DNA of 37,244 bases from Mesorhizobium sp. Root157 (GTDB lineage Bacteria > Pseudomonadota > Alphaproteobacteria > Rhizobiales > Rhizobiaceae): the NCBI RefSeq assembly GCF_001427385.1, contig NZ_LMGJ01000038.1, positions 183,475-220,718 on the forward strand, given 5' to 3'. Below are positions 18,950 to 27,894 of the stretch, piece by piece (position 1 is the first letter of the stretch; each line of letters opens with the position of its first letter). The translations under genes and the position numbers were made by a program. The notes below the pieces were generated by a model, which worked only from the letters and a program-made list of their open reading frames with translations, searched no databases and was not told the origin of the DNA.

Positions 18950-19624
18950 ATGCCTGAGGTCATATTTACAGGTCCGGCCGGTCGCTTGGAAGGCCGCTAT
19001 CAACCTTCCAAGGAAAAGAGCGCACCGATTGCCATCGTCCTGCACCCGCATCCGCAATTCGGCGGAACGATGAACAACAAGATCGTGTACGATCTTTTTT
19101 ATATGTTCCAGAAGCGCAATTTCACCACGTTGCGCTTCAATTTCCGGGGTATCGGCCGCAGCCAGGGCGAGTTCGACCACGGCACCGGAGAACTATCTGA
19201 CGCCGCGGCGGCGCTCGACTGGGTTCAGTCGCTGCACCCCGATTCCAAAAGCTGCTGGGTGGCCGGCTACTCGTTCGGCTCGTGGATCGGCATGCAGCTT
19301 TTGATGCGCCGGCCCGAAATCGAAGGTTTCATTTCGATTTCGCCGCAGCCCAATATCTACGATTTCTCGTTCCTGGCCCCCTGCCCGTCGTCAGGCCTCA
19401 TCATCCACGGTGACGCCGACAAGGTAGCGCCGACCAAGGACGTTCAGGGACTGGTCGACAAGTTGCACACCCAAAAGGGCATCACCATCACGCAAAAGAC
19501 GATTCCCGGCGCAAATCACTTCTTCGCCAACGATTCGGAACTTCTGCTCCAGGAATGCGCGGACTACCTTGACCGCCGGCTGGCAGGCGAATTGGCCGAC
19601 CCTCGTCCCAAGCGGCTAAGGTAG
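18950..19624 (+). CDS. Alpha/beta hydrolase family protein
   Basis: A cytoplasmic alpha/beta hydrolase of 224 aa. It shows LHPHPQFGGTMNNKIV after strand 3 (oxyanion region), FNFRGIGRSQG, the nucleophile elbow GYSFGS (Ser108), an acid in IIHGDADKVAP (Asp155 or 157), and the histidine in GANHFF (His190). This subfamily is widespread in proteobacteria, and its substrate is unknown. The ATG at 18950 is chosen because GGAG lies six bases upstream and the fold begins there. It diverges from the suf operon with a 240-bp shared region holding the ICE box, and its 3' end overlaps anmK by 9 bp tail to tail. Confidence 0.9.
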   Translation: MPEVIFTGPAGRLEGRYQPSKEKSAPIAIVLHPHPQFGGTMNNKIVYDLFYMFQKRNFTTLRFNFRGIGRSQGEFDHGTGELSDAAAALDWVQSLHPDSKSCWVAGYSFGSWIGMQLLMRRPEIEGFISISPQPNIYDFSFLAPCPSSGLIIHGDADKVAPTKDVQGLVDKLHTQKGITITQKTIPGANHFFANDSELLLQECADYLDRRLAGELADPRPKRLR

Positions 19625-20746
19625 CGGACGCGCCAGCACACCGCCCGTGAGCGGCTGCAAGCAGCCGGTCGTCGTCGGAAACGTCAGCGGCAAACCTTTC
19701 ACAACGCGTACCGCCAGATAAGCCCACGCCTCCGCTTCGGTGGCGTCGCCTTCCAGTCCGACATCTTCAGCAAGCACCGCTTGCGCGCCTGTCTGCTGTG
19801 CGGCCTTGCCAAGGTCGTGCATGATATGCGGGTTCTTGCGGCCTCCCCCGCAAGCGATCCACAGCTTGGGCGCACTTGGCAGGTGATCGACCGATTTCAG
19901 GATTGCTTGCGCTGAAACGGCAGCAAGCGTTCGCGCCCCATCGGCCAGTTCCAATCCTTCTGCTTCGGCAAGGGTGAAATCATTGCGGTCGAGCGACTTC
20001 GGTCCCGGCCGGTTGAAAAACGGCTTGCCCAGATAGTCTTGCACAACAGCGGCCACTACAGCGCCTTCGCTGGCGACTGCTCCATCTGCATCGAACGGGA
20101 TGCCGCCTTCCCGCGAAACCCACTGATCGATCAACGCATTGCCGGGACCGGTGTCGAAGGCAATTGGATTCCCGGTTTCAGGCACATAGGTGATGTTGGA
20201 GATACCGCCGATATTGACGAACACGATCGGGAACTCTCCGGCATAGGGCGCTGACAGCGCCCGCGCCAAGGCGGCGTGATAGACGGGCACCAGCGGTGCG
20301 CCCTGCCCTTTATGCACCATGTCTTTGGCGCGCATGTCGTAAGCCACCGGCAGGCCGGTCAGCGCCGACAGAAGCTTGCCGTCACCAAGTTGGACAGTGA
20401 GGCCGGCTTGCGGCCGGTGCAGGACAGTCTGGCCGTGGAAGCCGACGATGTCAGGCTTTCCCCACTCAGCCATGCGCTGCCTGACAAAGATTGCCACGGC
20501 TTCGGCATGGCGCCGTGTGATTTCCTCCTCCAGCGAAGCCAGATCACCAGGCCGGTCGCTGCGCACCGTGATCTGCTTTGCCGTCTCCAGCGCTCGCGCA
20601 ATGCGGTCACGGAAGGTTGCTTCATAAGGCACGAAGAAATTCGGCCCACGCTCGACGACATTTTCGCCGTCCGTCCTCAGCACAGCCAGGTCGATGCCGT
20701 CCATAGACGTACCGCTCATCAACCCGATCGCGCACATCGTTCCCAT
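19616..20746 (-). CDS. anmK: Anhydro-N-acetylmuramic acid kinase
   Basis: AnmK (376 aa) hydrolyses and phosphorylates 1,6-anhydro-MurNAc to MurNAc-6-phosphate during recycling of cell-wall turnover products. The N-terminal ATP-binding motif AIGLMSGTSMDGIDLA, GFHGQTVLHRPQ, VNIGGISNITYVP, AFDTGPGNALIDQWV and the C-terminal IACGGGRKNPHIM are all diagnostic of this ASKHA-fold family. The start at 20746 is preferred because GAGG lies six bases before it; an in-frame ATG at 20758 and a later one are possible. It diverges from tyrS. Confidence 0.95.
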   Translation of the reverse strand: MGTMCAIGLMSGTSMDGIDLAVLRTDGENVVERGPNFFVPYEATFRDRIARALETAKQITVRSDRPGDLASLEEEITRRHAEAVAIFVRQRMAEWGKPDIVGFHGQTVLHRPQAGLTVQLGDGKLLSALTGLPVAYDMRAKDMVHKGQGAPLVPVYHAALARALSAPYAGEFPIVFVNIGGISNITYVPETGNPIAFDTGPGNALIDQWVSREGGIPFDADGAVASEGAVVAAVVQDYLGKPFFNRPGPKSLDRNDFTLAEAEGLELADGARTLAAVSAQAILKSVDHLPSAPKLWIACGGGRKNPHIMHDLGKAAQQTGAQAVLAEDVGLEGDATEAEAWAYLAVRVVKGLPLTFPTTTGCLQPLTGGVLARPLP

Positions 20747-20862
20747 TTGGGTCCTCATTTGGCCCGCCGTTCTTGTGATTCCTTGCCTGCTGATGCTAAA
20801 CGCGCGCGATCACACTTGCCACGCCGCAACCATTTTGGGCCGGCGCTTTCGGGAAAAGAAAA

Positions 20863-22116
20863 ATGTCCGCCTTCAAGTCCGACTTCCTGCGCATCATGAG
20901 CGAGCGCGGCTTCATCCACCAGGTTTCGGATGAAAGCGGCCTTGACCAACTCTTCGCCAAGGAAACGGTGACGGCCTATATCGGCTTCGACCCGACCGCG
21001 CCCAGCCTGCACGCGGGCGGGCTGATCCAGATCATGATGCTCCACTGGATGCAGCAGACAGGTCACAGGCCCGTGGCGCTTATGGGCGGCGGCACTGGCA
21101 TGGTAGGCGATCCATCCTTCAAGGACGAGGCGCGCAAACTTATGACGCCCGAGACCATCCAGTCCAATATCGACGGCATCAAAAGGGTGTTTTCCAACTA
21201 CCTCAACTTCGGCGGGGGTCCGCGCGACGCGCTGATGGTCAACAATGCCGAATGGCTTCTTCCGCTCAACTATCTCGAATTCCTGCGCGATGTCGGCCAG
21301 CATTTCTCGGTCAACCGCATGCTCGCCTTCGATTCCGTAAAGCAGCGGCTTGACCGCGAGCAATCGCTGTCCTTCCTCGAGTTCAACTACATGATTCTGC
21401 AAGCCTACGATTTCGTGGAGTTGAACAAGCGTTACGGCGTGCGGCTGCAGATGGGCGGTTCCGACCAGTGGGGCAACATCGTCAACGGCATCGACCTCGG
21501 CCATAGGCTGGGCACACCGCAACTCTATGCGCTGACTACGCCGCTGCTGACGACCGCGTCGGGCGCCAAGATGGGCAAGTCGCTGGGTGGAGCAATCTGG
21601 CTCAACCCGGATATGCTGAGCCCGTATGATTTCTGGCAATATTGGCGCAATACCGAGGACGCCGATGTCGGCCGCTTCCTCAAACTGTACACGACGCTAC
21701 CGCTTGACGAGGTCTCGCGGCTGGCTGCGCTCGGCGGATCCGAGATCAACGAAGCCAAGAAGGTGCTCGCCACCGAAATCACCGCACTTCTGCACGGCCG
21801 CGCTGCTGCCGAGCAAGCCGCCGAAACGGCACGCAAGACGTTCGAGGAAGGCGCGCTGGCCGAAACGCTGCCATCGGTCGAGGTCGCCAGAACCGCACTT
21901 GAGGCCGGCGTCGGCATCCTGTCGCTGCTCGTCACGGCAGGGCTTGCGTCATCGAACGGTGAGGCACGACGCCACGTCCAGGGTGGTGCGGTGCGTCTCA
22001 ACGACCAGTCCATCTCCGACGACCGGCGTACAGTGACGCTTCAGGACTTGAGTCCGGAAAATGTCGTAAAGCTCTCGCTCGGCAAGAAAAAACACATCCT
22101 GGTGCGCCCAGCCTGA
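20863..22116 (+). CDS. tyrS: Tyrosine--tRNA ligase
   Basis: Class I tyrosyl-tRNA synthetase of 417 aa, charging tRNA-Tyr. The Rossmann core starts with TAYIGFDPTAPSLHAGG; the HIGH-type motif is HAGG (residues 50-53), lacking the last histidine. MGGGTGMVGDPS, the tyrosine/tRNA-binding MGGSDQWGNIVNGIDL and the KMSKS-type loop KMGKS (236-240) follow, then an anticodon-binding region and a C-terminal S4 RNA-binding domain (about 350-417). Length fits the TyrRS-S4 family. The start has GGGA upstream. Confidence 0.96.
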   Translation: MSAFKSDFLRIMSERGFIHQVSDESGLDQLFAKETVTAYIGFDPTAPSLHAGGLIQIMMLHWMQQTGHRPVALMGGGTGMVGDPSFKDEARKLMTPETIQSNIDGIKRVFSNYLNFGGGPRDALMVNNAEWLLPLNYLEFLRDVGQHFSVNRMLAFDSVKQRLDREQSLSFLEFNYMILQAYDFVELNKRYGVRLQMGGSDQWGNIVNGIDLGHRLGTPQLYALTTPLLTTASGAKMGKSLGGAIWLNPDMLSPYDFWQYWRNTEDADVGRFLKLYTTLPLDEVSRLAALGGSEINEAKKVLATEITALLHGRAAAEQAAETARKTFEEGALAETLPSVEVARTALEAGVGILSLLVTAGLASSNGEARRHVQGGAVRLNDQSISDDRRTVTLQDLSPENVVKLSLGKKKHILVRPA

Positions 22117-22146
22117 GCCACCCACCTTCAGGCACATCAAGGCCGA

Positions 22147-25100
22147 TTACCGGAACTCGAAGATCGAGCGGAAGATTCCAGGCGCGATCACCGACAATGG
22201 ATTGATTTCCAGGTCGGGCTTGTTGGCGTTGCCTTTCAACCGATAGGTCACGCCGATCAGGCCACGGTCGCGGCCATTGCCGAGGATCGCCCCCAAAAGC
22301 GGAATCTCGCCAAAGATGCGATTGAGACCGTAGGCGGGCATGAAGGTTCCGGTCATGTCGATATTGTTGTCCTGGTCGTAAAGCGTGCCCTGGAACGTGG
22401 TGCCGATCAGAGGCCCGCGCAGCACGCCGTTGGCCAGCTTGACGTAGCCTCGGCCTTTCTCGATCTCGGTGAAGCCGCGTTCGAACTGGACCCTCGAAGC
22501 GTCGATATCGCCCTTCACAGCCTGGTTGAGGCTGCGGCTGTCGCCAGCCGGCGTCGTGGAGACGATAGAGGCAAGCTTCGGTTCATTGACGACAAGAAAA
22601 TCTCGCGCATCGATCTTGCCGCGCAACGGGCCATCGCTGCTGCCCTGCAGCGAAAGCAGGATACCGCCGCCTTGCATATGTTCATAGATGTTGAGGAACC
22701 GCAGAATGGCACCAGCATCGGCAGACCTGATGGTCATGGTTCGCTGCTCATTGCCGGCGACATTGTCTATCGTTATGGCCGCGCCCGAATTTGCAGTGGC
22801 GCTGACTTGCAGGCCATTGACCTTCGAGCCGGCAGCGCTGTAGTCCAGTTTCAGGCCTGAGAGCACCTCACCGTGGAAGCCCGACAGCGACTTGATATCG
22901 GCGCTGACCGAAATGGCATTCGTGCCTGTATCCTTGGTGGCGGTATCCACGTCCGAGGTGAATTGCTTGATCAGTGAGCGTGCGTCAAGCGACTGCCCCG
23001 ATACGCTCACCGCATAGCCTTTGCCGGATCGCTTGACCGACACGGAAACGTCGTCGCCCCGGTTCAGTTGCACCTTGTCGAATTTTGCCGACACAAGGCT
23101 TCCACCTGAAAGGTCGACGTTGCCATCAATAGAGAACGACTTGCCGTCGAGATCGAATTTTGCGAGTCTGGTTACGGCACCGTCGTTGGTCATCACGAAG
23201 CTGACATCGGCAGGAATCCCGGTGCCCTTGCTCCAGCCCGCCCAAGGTATGCTGAGCGTAGCTCCAGTCAGGTCCGCCGTGACATCGCGGCTGCCGTCGT
23301 CGTTCTTTTCCAGTGCCACCTTCACCGTGCCGGAAAGCAGTGTGGAAAGCCCGGGCATGAAGGTTTCACGCGTCTTGTCGTTGATGATGAGCGCCACCTT
23401 GCGTCTCCGCGGCGGTCCGGCATCCTCCAAAGGCTCAACGAGATCGACCTCGGCTGGAATGCCGTTCAAGGTCGCGCTTGCTGCAATCACAGCCTTTTCG
23501 GGATCGACGACGATGGAACCGTTCGCTCCAGCCACCATCTGCCCGTCGAAGGGTTTCGCCAGCGCAAGGCCCTTGTAGTCGAGCGATACAAGCCAGCCGA
23601 GCTTGCTCGTATCCTGGCCCCTCTGCAGCGGAATGTCCGCTTTCACGTTTCCGGTCACGGTCCCCGAAATTTCTTCAGGCTTCAAACCGATATGGCGCAT
23701 GGCATTGATCGGTTCGTAGGAGGCAAGCTCCACGATGGCCTGTGCATCCCCTGCCACGTCTATGTCGAGCTTGCCAATGACGGGCGGGCGATTGGCGCGA
23801 TGGACCTTCATCTTACCGTTGCTGGCGGCAACAATGCGCCCGCTCGGCATGTAGACGGTGCCGGAGGACAGCGATATCTGCACGTCGTTACCGGCAAACT
23901 CGACCACACCGACGGCGTCCCGCACAGGCGGGATGCGACCTGCCACATCGAAGCGCGAACCTTCGACCTGGAAACGGCCAAAAACCTCCTTGCCTGAAAG
24001 CGGCACGCCATTGCCGGCCCGGCCCGGCGCGACATGATATTGCAGCGAGGCGTCCACCACCCGGCCGCCAAAAAGGTTCTTCAACACCCAGGCTCGCGCG
24101 TTGCCTGCCGAAAACCATGGCCACAGTTGCTTGACGTGCGAAACCGGCATGTCGTGGACGGTGAAGGCGATAAGCAGCCCCGGTACCTTGCCATCGACAA
24201 ACTCGATCGCCGCGGTTCCAACGGCCTCCCCCACTGGGCCAGACTTGAGAGCGATCGTATCCGCCACCAGCTTGCGGCTTTCGGTCAGGTATACGCCCGC
24301 AACCCGCGCGATGAACTTCAGGCCGGGCTCCGGAGACTCTATCGGCGCCAAGGTCGAGCCGTCGCTGACAAGATCGTAGCGATAGGCCGGATCTTCGTTC
24401 GGAGTCCCGGAAGCCGGCTTTGGACCCACTGACCCTTCGAACGCAAAGGTCGATCTGCCGGTCTTCACCAGAAGCCGCTCGATATCGACCTTATTGGCGC
24501 CGGTTTCCAACTTGGCCTGCATTTCCACATCGGCGGGCAACCTGCCGCGCGGGCCGAGGTCAAGCACCGATCCAGCGAACGACAGCGCAGCCTCCAGCCG
24601 CGAAGATGTGTCGCCACTGCCCTCACTGCCGGAAAGGTGGAGCGAAACGGTACCCGGCGTGCTGCCTGAGGCGGCGGCGACCCCGCCTTCCCGTTCGCCA
24701 AGGTCGGCAGTCGCGGTCAACGTCCTGATCAGCTTCGTTTGCGGGTCGCCGATGACAACCGCCGTCAACGCAAGCGGCCTTCCGTCGACATCCATCCTGG
24801 ATGCCAGTTCCACTTGCTCGGCCCCGGCTTGGGACACAGTGGCACTGGCAACCTTGATCGACTGCATCTCGCCTGCCTGTGGCAGCGCGAATTCGACATT
24901 CTCCAGCCTGATCTCGCGCAGCGAATCCATCTTCACGGCGTCCAGTGCCTGGCGGGCAGCTTCGAACGTCGCCGCGATCACCTTGTCGGGGTCAAGCAGG
25001 CCTTCTCCGTTGCGCAATGAAGCGGTCCAGTCATTGCCGCCCGAGGGCATTGCACCGATGTCGATGCGCGCATTGGATATTCTGGCGCTCGTCAGGCGCA

Positions 25101-25536
25101 CCTCACCCGATAAGAGCGGAAAAAGCCGCATGCCGAAACGCACGGCTCCCGCGTCCAACATCCGGCGTCCACCCACCGCATCGAGTTTTACATCTCTAAC
25201 CCGCAACGCCAGAAAACTCGATCCATCGAGCGTGATGTCGGCAGACCCAAGCGCAACAGCGACATCGACCCCCGCCAGTTTCTCGATGGCGCTCTCAGCT
25301 TCCTGCTGCAAGCGTCCGGCCCCTATTCCGAACGCCCCGATCGCATAAACAGAAACAGCGAGCAGGGCCAGAAGCCCTGCCAATCCCAGCGCGGCCAGCC
25401 TGAATATGCGAAACCGGCGGCCAATGGCAGATCGTCCCAGAGGCGGGACGTCGCGTGCGGACGGCAAGGCGCTCAGATCGGCGATCTCGTCGCGCCTGAA
25501 CCTGACCTTTTCGTGCTGCGGCAGTTCCTGGTCCAC
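22147..25536 (-). CDS. AsmA-like DUF3971 protein, YhdP/TamB-type
   Basis: A very large 1129-aa envelope protein. A cytoplasmic N-terminal stretch (1-45) is followed by one membrane segment (about 46-68, LAALGLAGLLALLAVSVYAI) and a long beta-rich periplasmic region with the DUF3971 part in the middle. It ends with the AsmA-like C-terminal module (LKGNANKPDLEINPLSVIAPG then IFRSIFEFR). Members such as YhdP, TamB and YdbH in E. coli form periplasmic bridges moving phospholipid to the outer membrane; the same role is inferred here. The start is GTG at 25536. It is convergent with tyrS and divergent from the Bcp gene. Confidence 0.85.
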   Translation of the reverse strand: MDQELPQHEKVRFRRDEIADLSALPSARDVPPLGRSAIGRRFRIFRLAALGLAGLLALLAVSVYAIGAFGIGAGRLQQEAESAIEKLAGVDVAVALGSADITLDGSSFLALRVRDVKLDAVGGRRMLDAGAVRFGMRLFPLLSGEVRLTSARISNARIDIGAMPSGGNDWTASLRNGEGLLDPDKVIAATFEAARQALDAVKMDSLREIRLENVEFALPQAGEMQSIKVASATVSQAGAEQVELASRMDVDGRPLALTAVVIGDPQTKLIRTLTATADLGEREGGVAAASGSTPGTVSLHLSGSEGSGDTSSRLEAALSFAGSVLDLGPRGRLPADVEMQAKLETGANKVDIERLLVKTGRSTFAFEGSVGPKPASGTPNEDPAYRYDLVSDGSTLAPIESPEPGLKFIARVAGVYLTESRKLVADTIALKSGPVGEAVGTAAIEFVDGKVPGLLIAFTVHDMPVSHVKQLWPWFSAGNARAWVLKNLFGGRVVDASLQYHVAPGRAGNGVPLSGKEVFGRFQVEGSRFDVAGRIPPVRDAVGVVEFAGNDVQISLSSGTVYMPSGRIVAASNGKMKVHRANRPPVIGKLDIDVAGDAQAIVELASYEPINAMRHIGLKPEEISGTVTGNVKADIPLQRGQDTSKLGWLVSLDYKGLALAKPFDGQMVAGANGSIVVDPEKAVIAASATLNGIPAEVDLVEPLEDAGPPRRRKVALIINDKTRETFMPGLSTLLSGTVKVALEKNDDGSRDVTADLTGATLSIPWAGWSKGTGIPADVSFVMTNDGAVTRLAKFDLDGKSFSIDGNVDLSGGSLVSAKFDKVQLNRGDDVSVSVKRSGKGYAVSVSGQSLDARSLIKQFTSDVDTATKDTGTNAISVSADIKSLSGFHGEVLSGLKLDYSAAGSKVNGLQVSATANSGAAITIDNVAGNEQRTMTIRSADAGAILRFLNIYEHMQGGGILLSLQGSSDGPLRGKIDARDFLVVNEPKLASIVSTTPAGDSRSLNQAVKGDIDASRVQFERGFTEIEKGRGYVKLANGVLRGPLIGTTFQGTLYDQDNNIDMTGTFMPAYGLNRIFGEIPLLGAILGNGRDRGLIGVTYRLKGNANKPDLEINPLSVIAPGIFRSIFEFR

Positions 25537-25631
25537 ACATTATTCCATTGCAAGAACACTCTCGTGGACGAATCCAGCCTCGACATTATATCGGTGAACC
25601 TTCACGTGTAACCTTAAACAAGGGCATCGAT

Positions 25632-26114
25632 ATGGCCGACATCACGGCAACCGACCTGAACATCGGCGATAGGGCACCCCAGTTTGAACTTGCCCGCGGT
25701 GGCGGCGGCACAGTCAGGCTGGCAGATTTCGTCGGAAAACCGGTCGTCCTCTATTTCTACCCGAAGGACGACACAACAGGTTGCACCGCCGAAGCGATCG
25801 ACTTTTCCCAGTTAAAGCCCGAATTCGAGAAGGCCGGTGCGGTCGTGATCGGTGTCTCGCCTGACAGCGCGAAGAAGCACGACAAATTCAAGGCCAAACA
25901 CGGGTTGACCGTCGACCTCGCCGCCGACGAGGATCGAAAGGTCATCGAAACGTATAATCTGTGGGTGGAAAAGCAGATGTACGGGCGCAGTTATATGGGC
26001 GTCGAGCGCGCAACCTTCCTGATCGGCCGCGACGCCCGGATCGCCGCCATATGGCGCAAGGTGCGCGTCAAGGGCCATGCCCAGGCTGTATTGCAGGCCG
26101 TTCGCGAACTCTGA
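25632..26114 (+). CDS. bcp: Peroxiredoxin, Bcp/PrxQ family, one-cysteine type
   Basis: Thiol peroxidase of 160 aa reducing H2O2 and organic peroxides in the cytoplasm. The peroxiredoxin motif P-x3-T-x2-C is present as YPKDDTTGC (P44, T48, C51). The residue five places on, which is the resolving cysteine in E. coli Bcp, is isoleucine (I56), and the protein has no other cysteine, so it must use an external thiol. The usual Pro before the GC is Thr49. The start at 25632 has AAGGG upstream. It diverges from the DUF3971 gene across 95 bp. Confidence 0.93.
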   Translation: MADITATDLNIGDRAPQFELARGGGGTVRLADFVGKPVVLYFYPKDDTTGCTAEAIDFSQLKPEFEKAGAVVIGVSPDSAKKHDKFKAKHGLTVDLAADEDRKVIETYNLWVEKQMYGRSYMGVERATFLIGRDARIAAIWRKVRVKGHAQAVLQAVREL

Positions 26115-26195
26115 AGCGCGCCACGCCCAAAACTGCAACCGGTCCCCAGTTTCCGGCAACATGCTTTGATCGCGCGGACTCACGATGGTCCGCCG

Positions 26196-26209
26196 AACAA
26201 AGCTTTGTT
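26196..26209. promoter_or_regulatory. 14-bp palindrome upstream of the M23 peptidase gene
   Basis: AACAAAGCTTTGTT is a perfect palindrome 55 bp before the GTG start. It runs into TTAACC, and GTTTAA and GTTAAC follow within 40 bp. TTAAC-type half sites recall CtrA binding, but no proper TTAA-N7-TTAA site is present, so the protein that binds is unknown. Confidence 0.3.
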
Positions 26210-26263
26210 AACCCTAATAATGTTTAAATCGGCCCGTCGACATCGTTAACAAAGGCGTGTCTC

Positions 26264-27565
26264 GTGGCAGTATCCGGTCAGTCAGCGGTTTTCGGCAAAC
26301 GCAAGGAACCCCACACCGTCATCATTGCACGTGGCGATGAGATTCGACATTTCACCGTTCGCCCGTGGCTTGCCGCTTTTGCCGGATCGGCGCTGGCGGC
26401 GGTCGTCATCGGCTATCTGGCTGCCACATCCTATCTCGTCTTGCGCGACAACCTCATCGGCGCCGCAACGGCCCGCCAGGCACGCATCCAGCAAGCCTAT
26501 GAAGATCGCATTTCGGCGCTCCGCTCCCAGGTCGACAGGATCACCAGCAGACAGTTGCTCGACCAGCAACTGATGGAAACTAAGGTCAGCGAACTGATCG
26601 AGCGCCAGACACAACTCAGTGAACGGCATGGGCGGCTTGGCCCTCTGCTTGAGCGGGCGGAAGGCGGTATCGGCAATCTTTTGCCACAGACTGCGCCTGT
26701 GCCAGCAGCCCGCGAAGATACGCGCGCAGCAGTGACCGGTAGTCTTGTCGGACCCCAGAATGTCGCTCTGGCCGGGTTCAGTCCGACAGGTACCAGGCCA
26801 TTCGCCTTCTGGGCGACCCGTTCTGATACTGAACCACAGGATTCACCGGCTGACCGCGCCGACAAACTCTTTGTCTCCATCAATCAGTCGCTCAAGGCCA
26901 TTGAGGGCGACCAGATCGCCCAGATATCCACTCTGGCCAACTCCGCCTCCCAAAGCGCCGATGTCATTTCCAATGCACTGGAAGCCGCTGGCTTGCCGGT
27001 CGATAGCCACTTCGACAAGGACGATTTCGGCAAAAGCGACGTCGGCGGCCCGTTGATCCCGGTCGACGGCGCAACGATTTTCGACACGAAGGTCGAGGAA
27101 CTCGACGAAGCGCTCGATGCGCTCGACCAAGTCAAGAAGGAGGCACGCCGCCTGCCTCTTGCAAATCCGGCGCCCGGACACGTGGTAACCAGCCCATTCG
27201 GGGTTCGCACCGATCCTCTCATCGGCTCAGCCGCTCTCCATTCCGGCATGGATTTCCGCGCTCCCACCGGCATGGACGCCAAGGTCACCGCACCCGGGGT
27301 AGTCGTGAAGGCAGGTTGGAATGGAGGCTACGGGCGTATGGTCGAGGTCGATCACGGCCAGGGCTTCACCACTCGATACGCACATCTCAGCCAGATCCTG
27401 GTCAACGTCGGTGAAAAGCTGGAGACCGGCGATCTCGTTGGCAGGACCGGCAGCAGTGGTCGCTCGACCGGCCCGCACCTGCATTATGAAGTGAGGCACA
27501 ACGGCCAAGCGGTCGATCCCCTAGGGTTTTTGGCCGTGGGCAAGAAGATCGCCCAGTATCTCTGA
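26264..27565 (+). CDS. M23 family peptidoglycan endopeptidase
   Basis: A membrane-anchored zinc endopeptidase of 433 aa that cleaves peptide crosslinks in peptidoglycan. There is a short cytoplasmic N-terminus, one membrane segment (about 35-60), a coiled-coil region (about 65-130, with ARIQQAYEDRISALRSQVDR), a linker and a C-terminal LytM/M23 domain (about 300-425). The zinc ligands H326 and D330 in HSGMD and the HLH motif (H405, H407) in GPHLHYEV are intact, so it should be active rather than an EnvC-like activator. The start is GTG with AAGG upstream. It is the last housekeeping gene before the accessory segment. Confidence 0.93.
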   Translation: MAVSGQSAVFGKRKEPHTVIIARGDEIRHFTVRPWLAAFAGSALAAVVIGYLAATSYLVLRDNLIGAATARQARIQQAYEDRISALRSQVDRITSRQLLDQQLMETKVSELIERQTQLSERHGRLGPLLERAEGGIGNLLPQTAPVPAAREDTRAAVTGSLVGPQNVALAGFSPTGTRPFAFWATRSDTEPQDSPADRADKLFVSINQSLKAIEGDQIAQISTLANSASQSADVISNALEAAGLPVDSHFDKDDFGKSDVGGPLIPVDGATIFDTKVEELDEALDALDQVKKEARRLPLANPAPGHVVTSPFGVRTDPLIGSAALHSGMDFRAPTGMDAKVTAPGVVVKAGWNGGYGRMVEVDHGQGFTTRYAHLSQILVNVGEKLETGDLVGRTGSSGRSTGPHLHYEVRHNGQAVDPLGFLAVGKKIAQYL

Positions 27566-27894
27566 ACGCGCCTTTAGCGGCGGCCAAGGCTTTCTCGGAC
27601 CTGATGGAAACTGGTGGTGTTTGCAGTCTTTGGCGAACTAGCCTCTGGTTTGGTTTGGCTGGTTTACAGGGAAAATACAGGGAATTTGAACGATTTTGGA
27701 TGCAGGAGGCGCATTCTGGCGTCCAATTGCGCGGCAATACCAATGGGTTGCTGGGGAATTCCCTGCTAGGAAGAACAGGGAATTCAGATTCGCGGATCAG
27801 GGAACGCGAGATTCGCTAACAGGAAAGTTGGTGTTGGTTACAGGCAACTCTGCCCGTTATGAGCGACGAGCTTGGTCATCCCGCCCGGGGGGGG
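27566..27894. repeat. CAGGGAA repeat patch at left edge of accessory segment
   Basis: No gene is supported here. The motif CAGGGAA occurs at 27667-27673, 27678-27684, 27776-27782 and 27798-27804, with an inverted copy TTCCCTG at 27759-27765 and a variant CAGGAAA at 27820-27826. The first two copies are an 11-bp tandem repeat. GGGAATTCCC at 27755-27763 is a local palindrome. Similar CAGGGAATT-rich stretches recur in rhizobial genomes as I remember them, often mis-called as small hypothetical genes. A run of eight G residues lies just before the ImmA stop codon. Confidence 0.5.

Noticed and set aside
27600..27840. Short open frames in the CAGGGAA patch
   Set aside because: They read through repeat DNA with no ribosome site or domain; similar frames are common mis-annotations in rhizobia.
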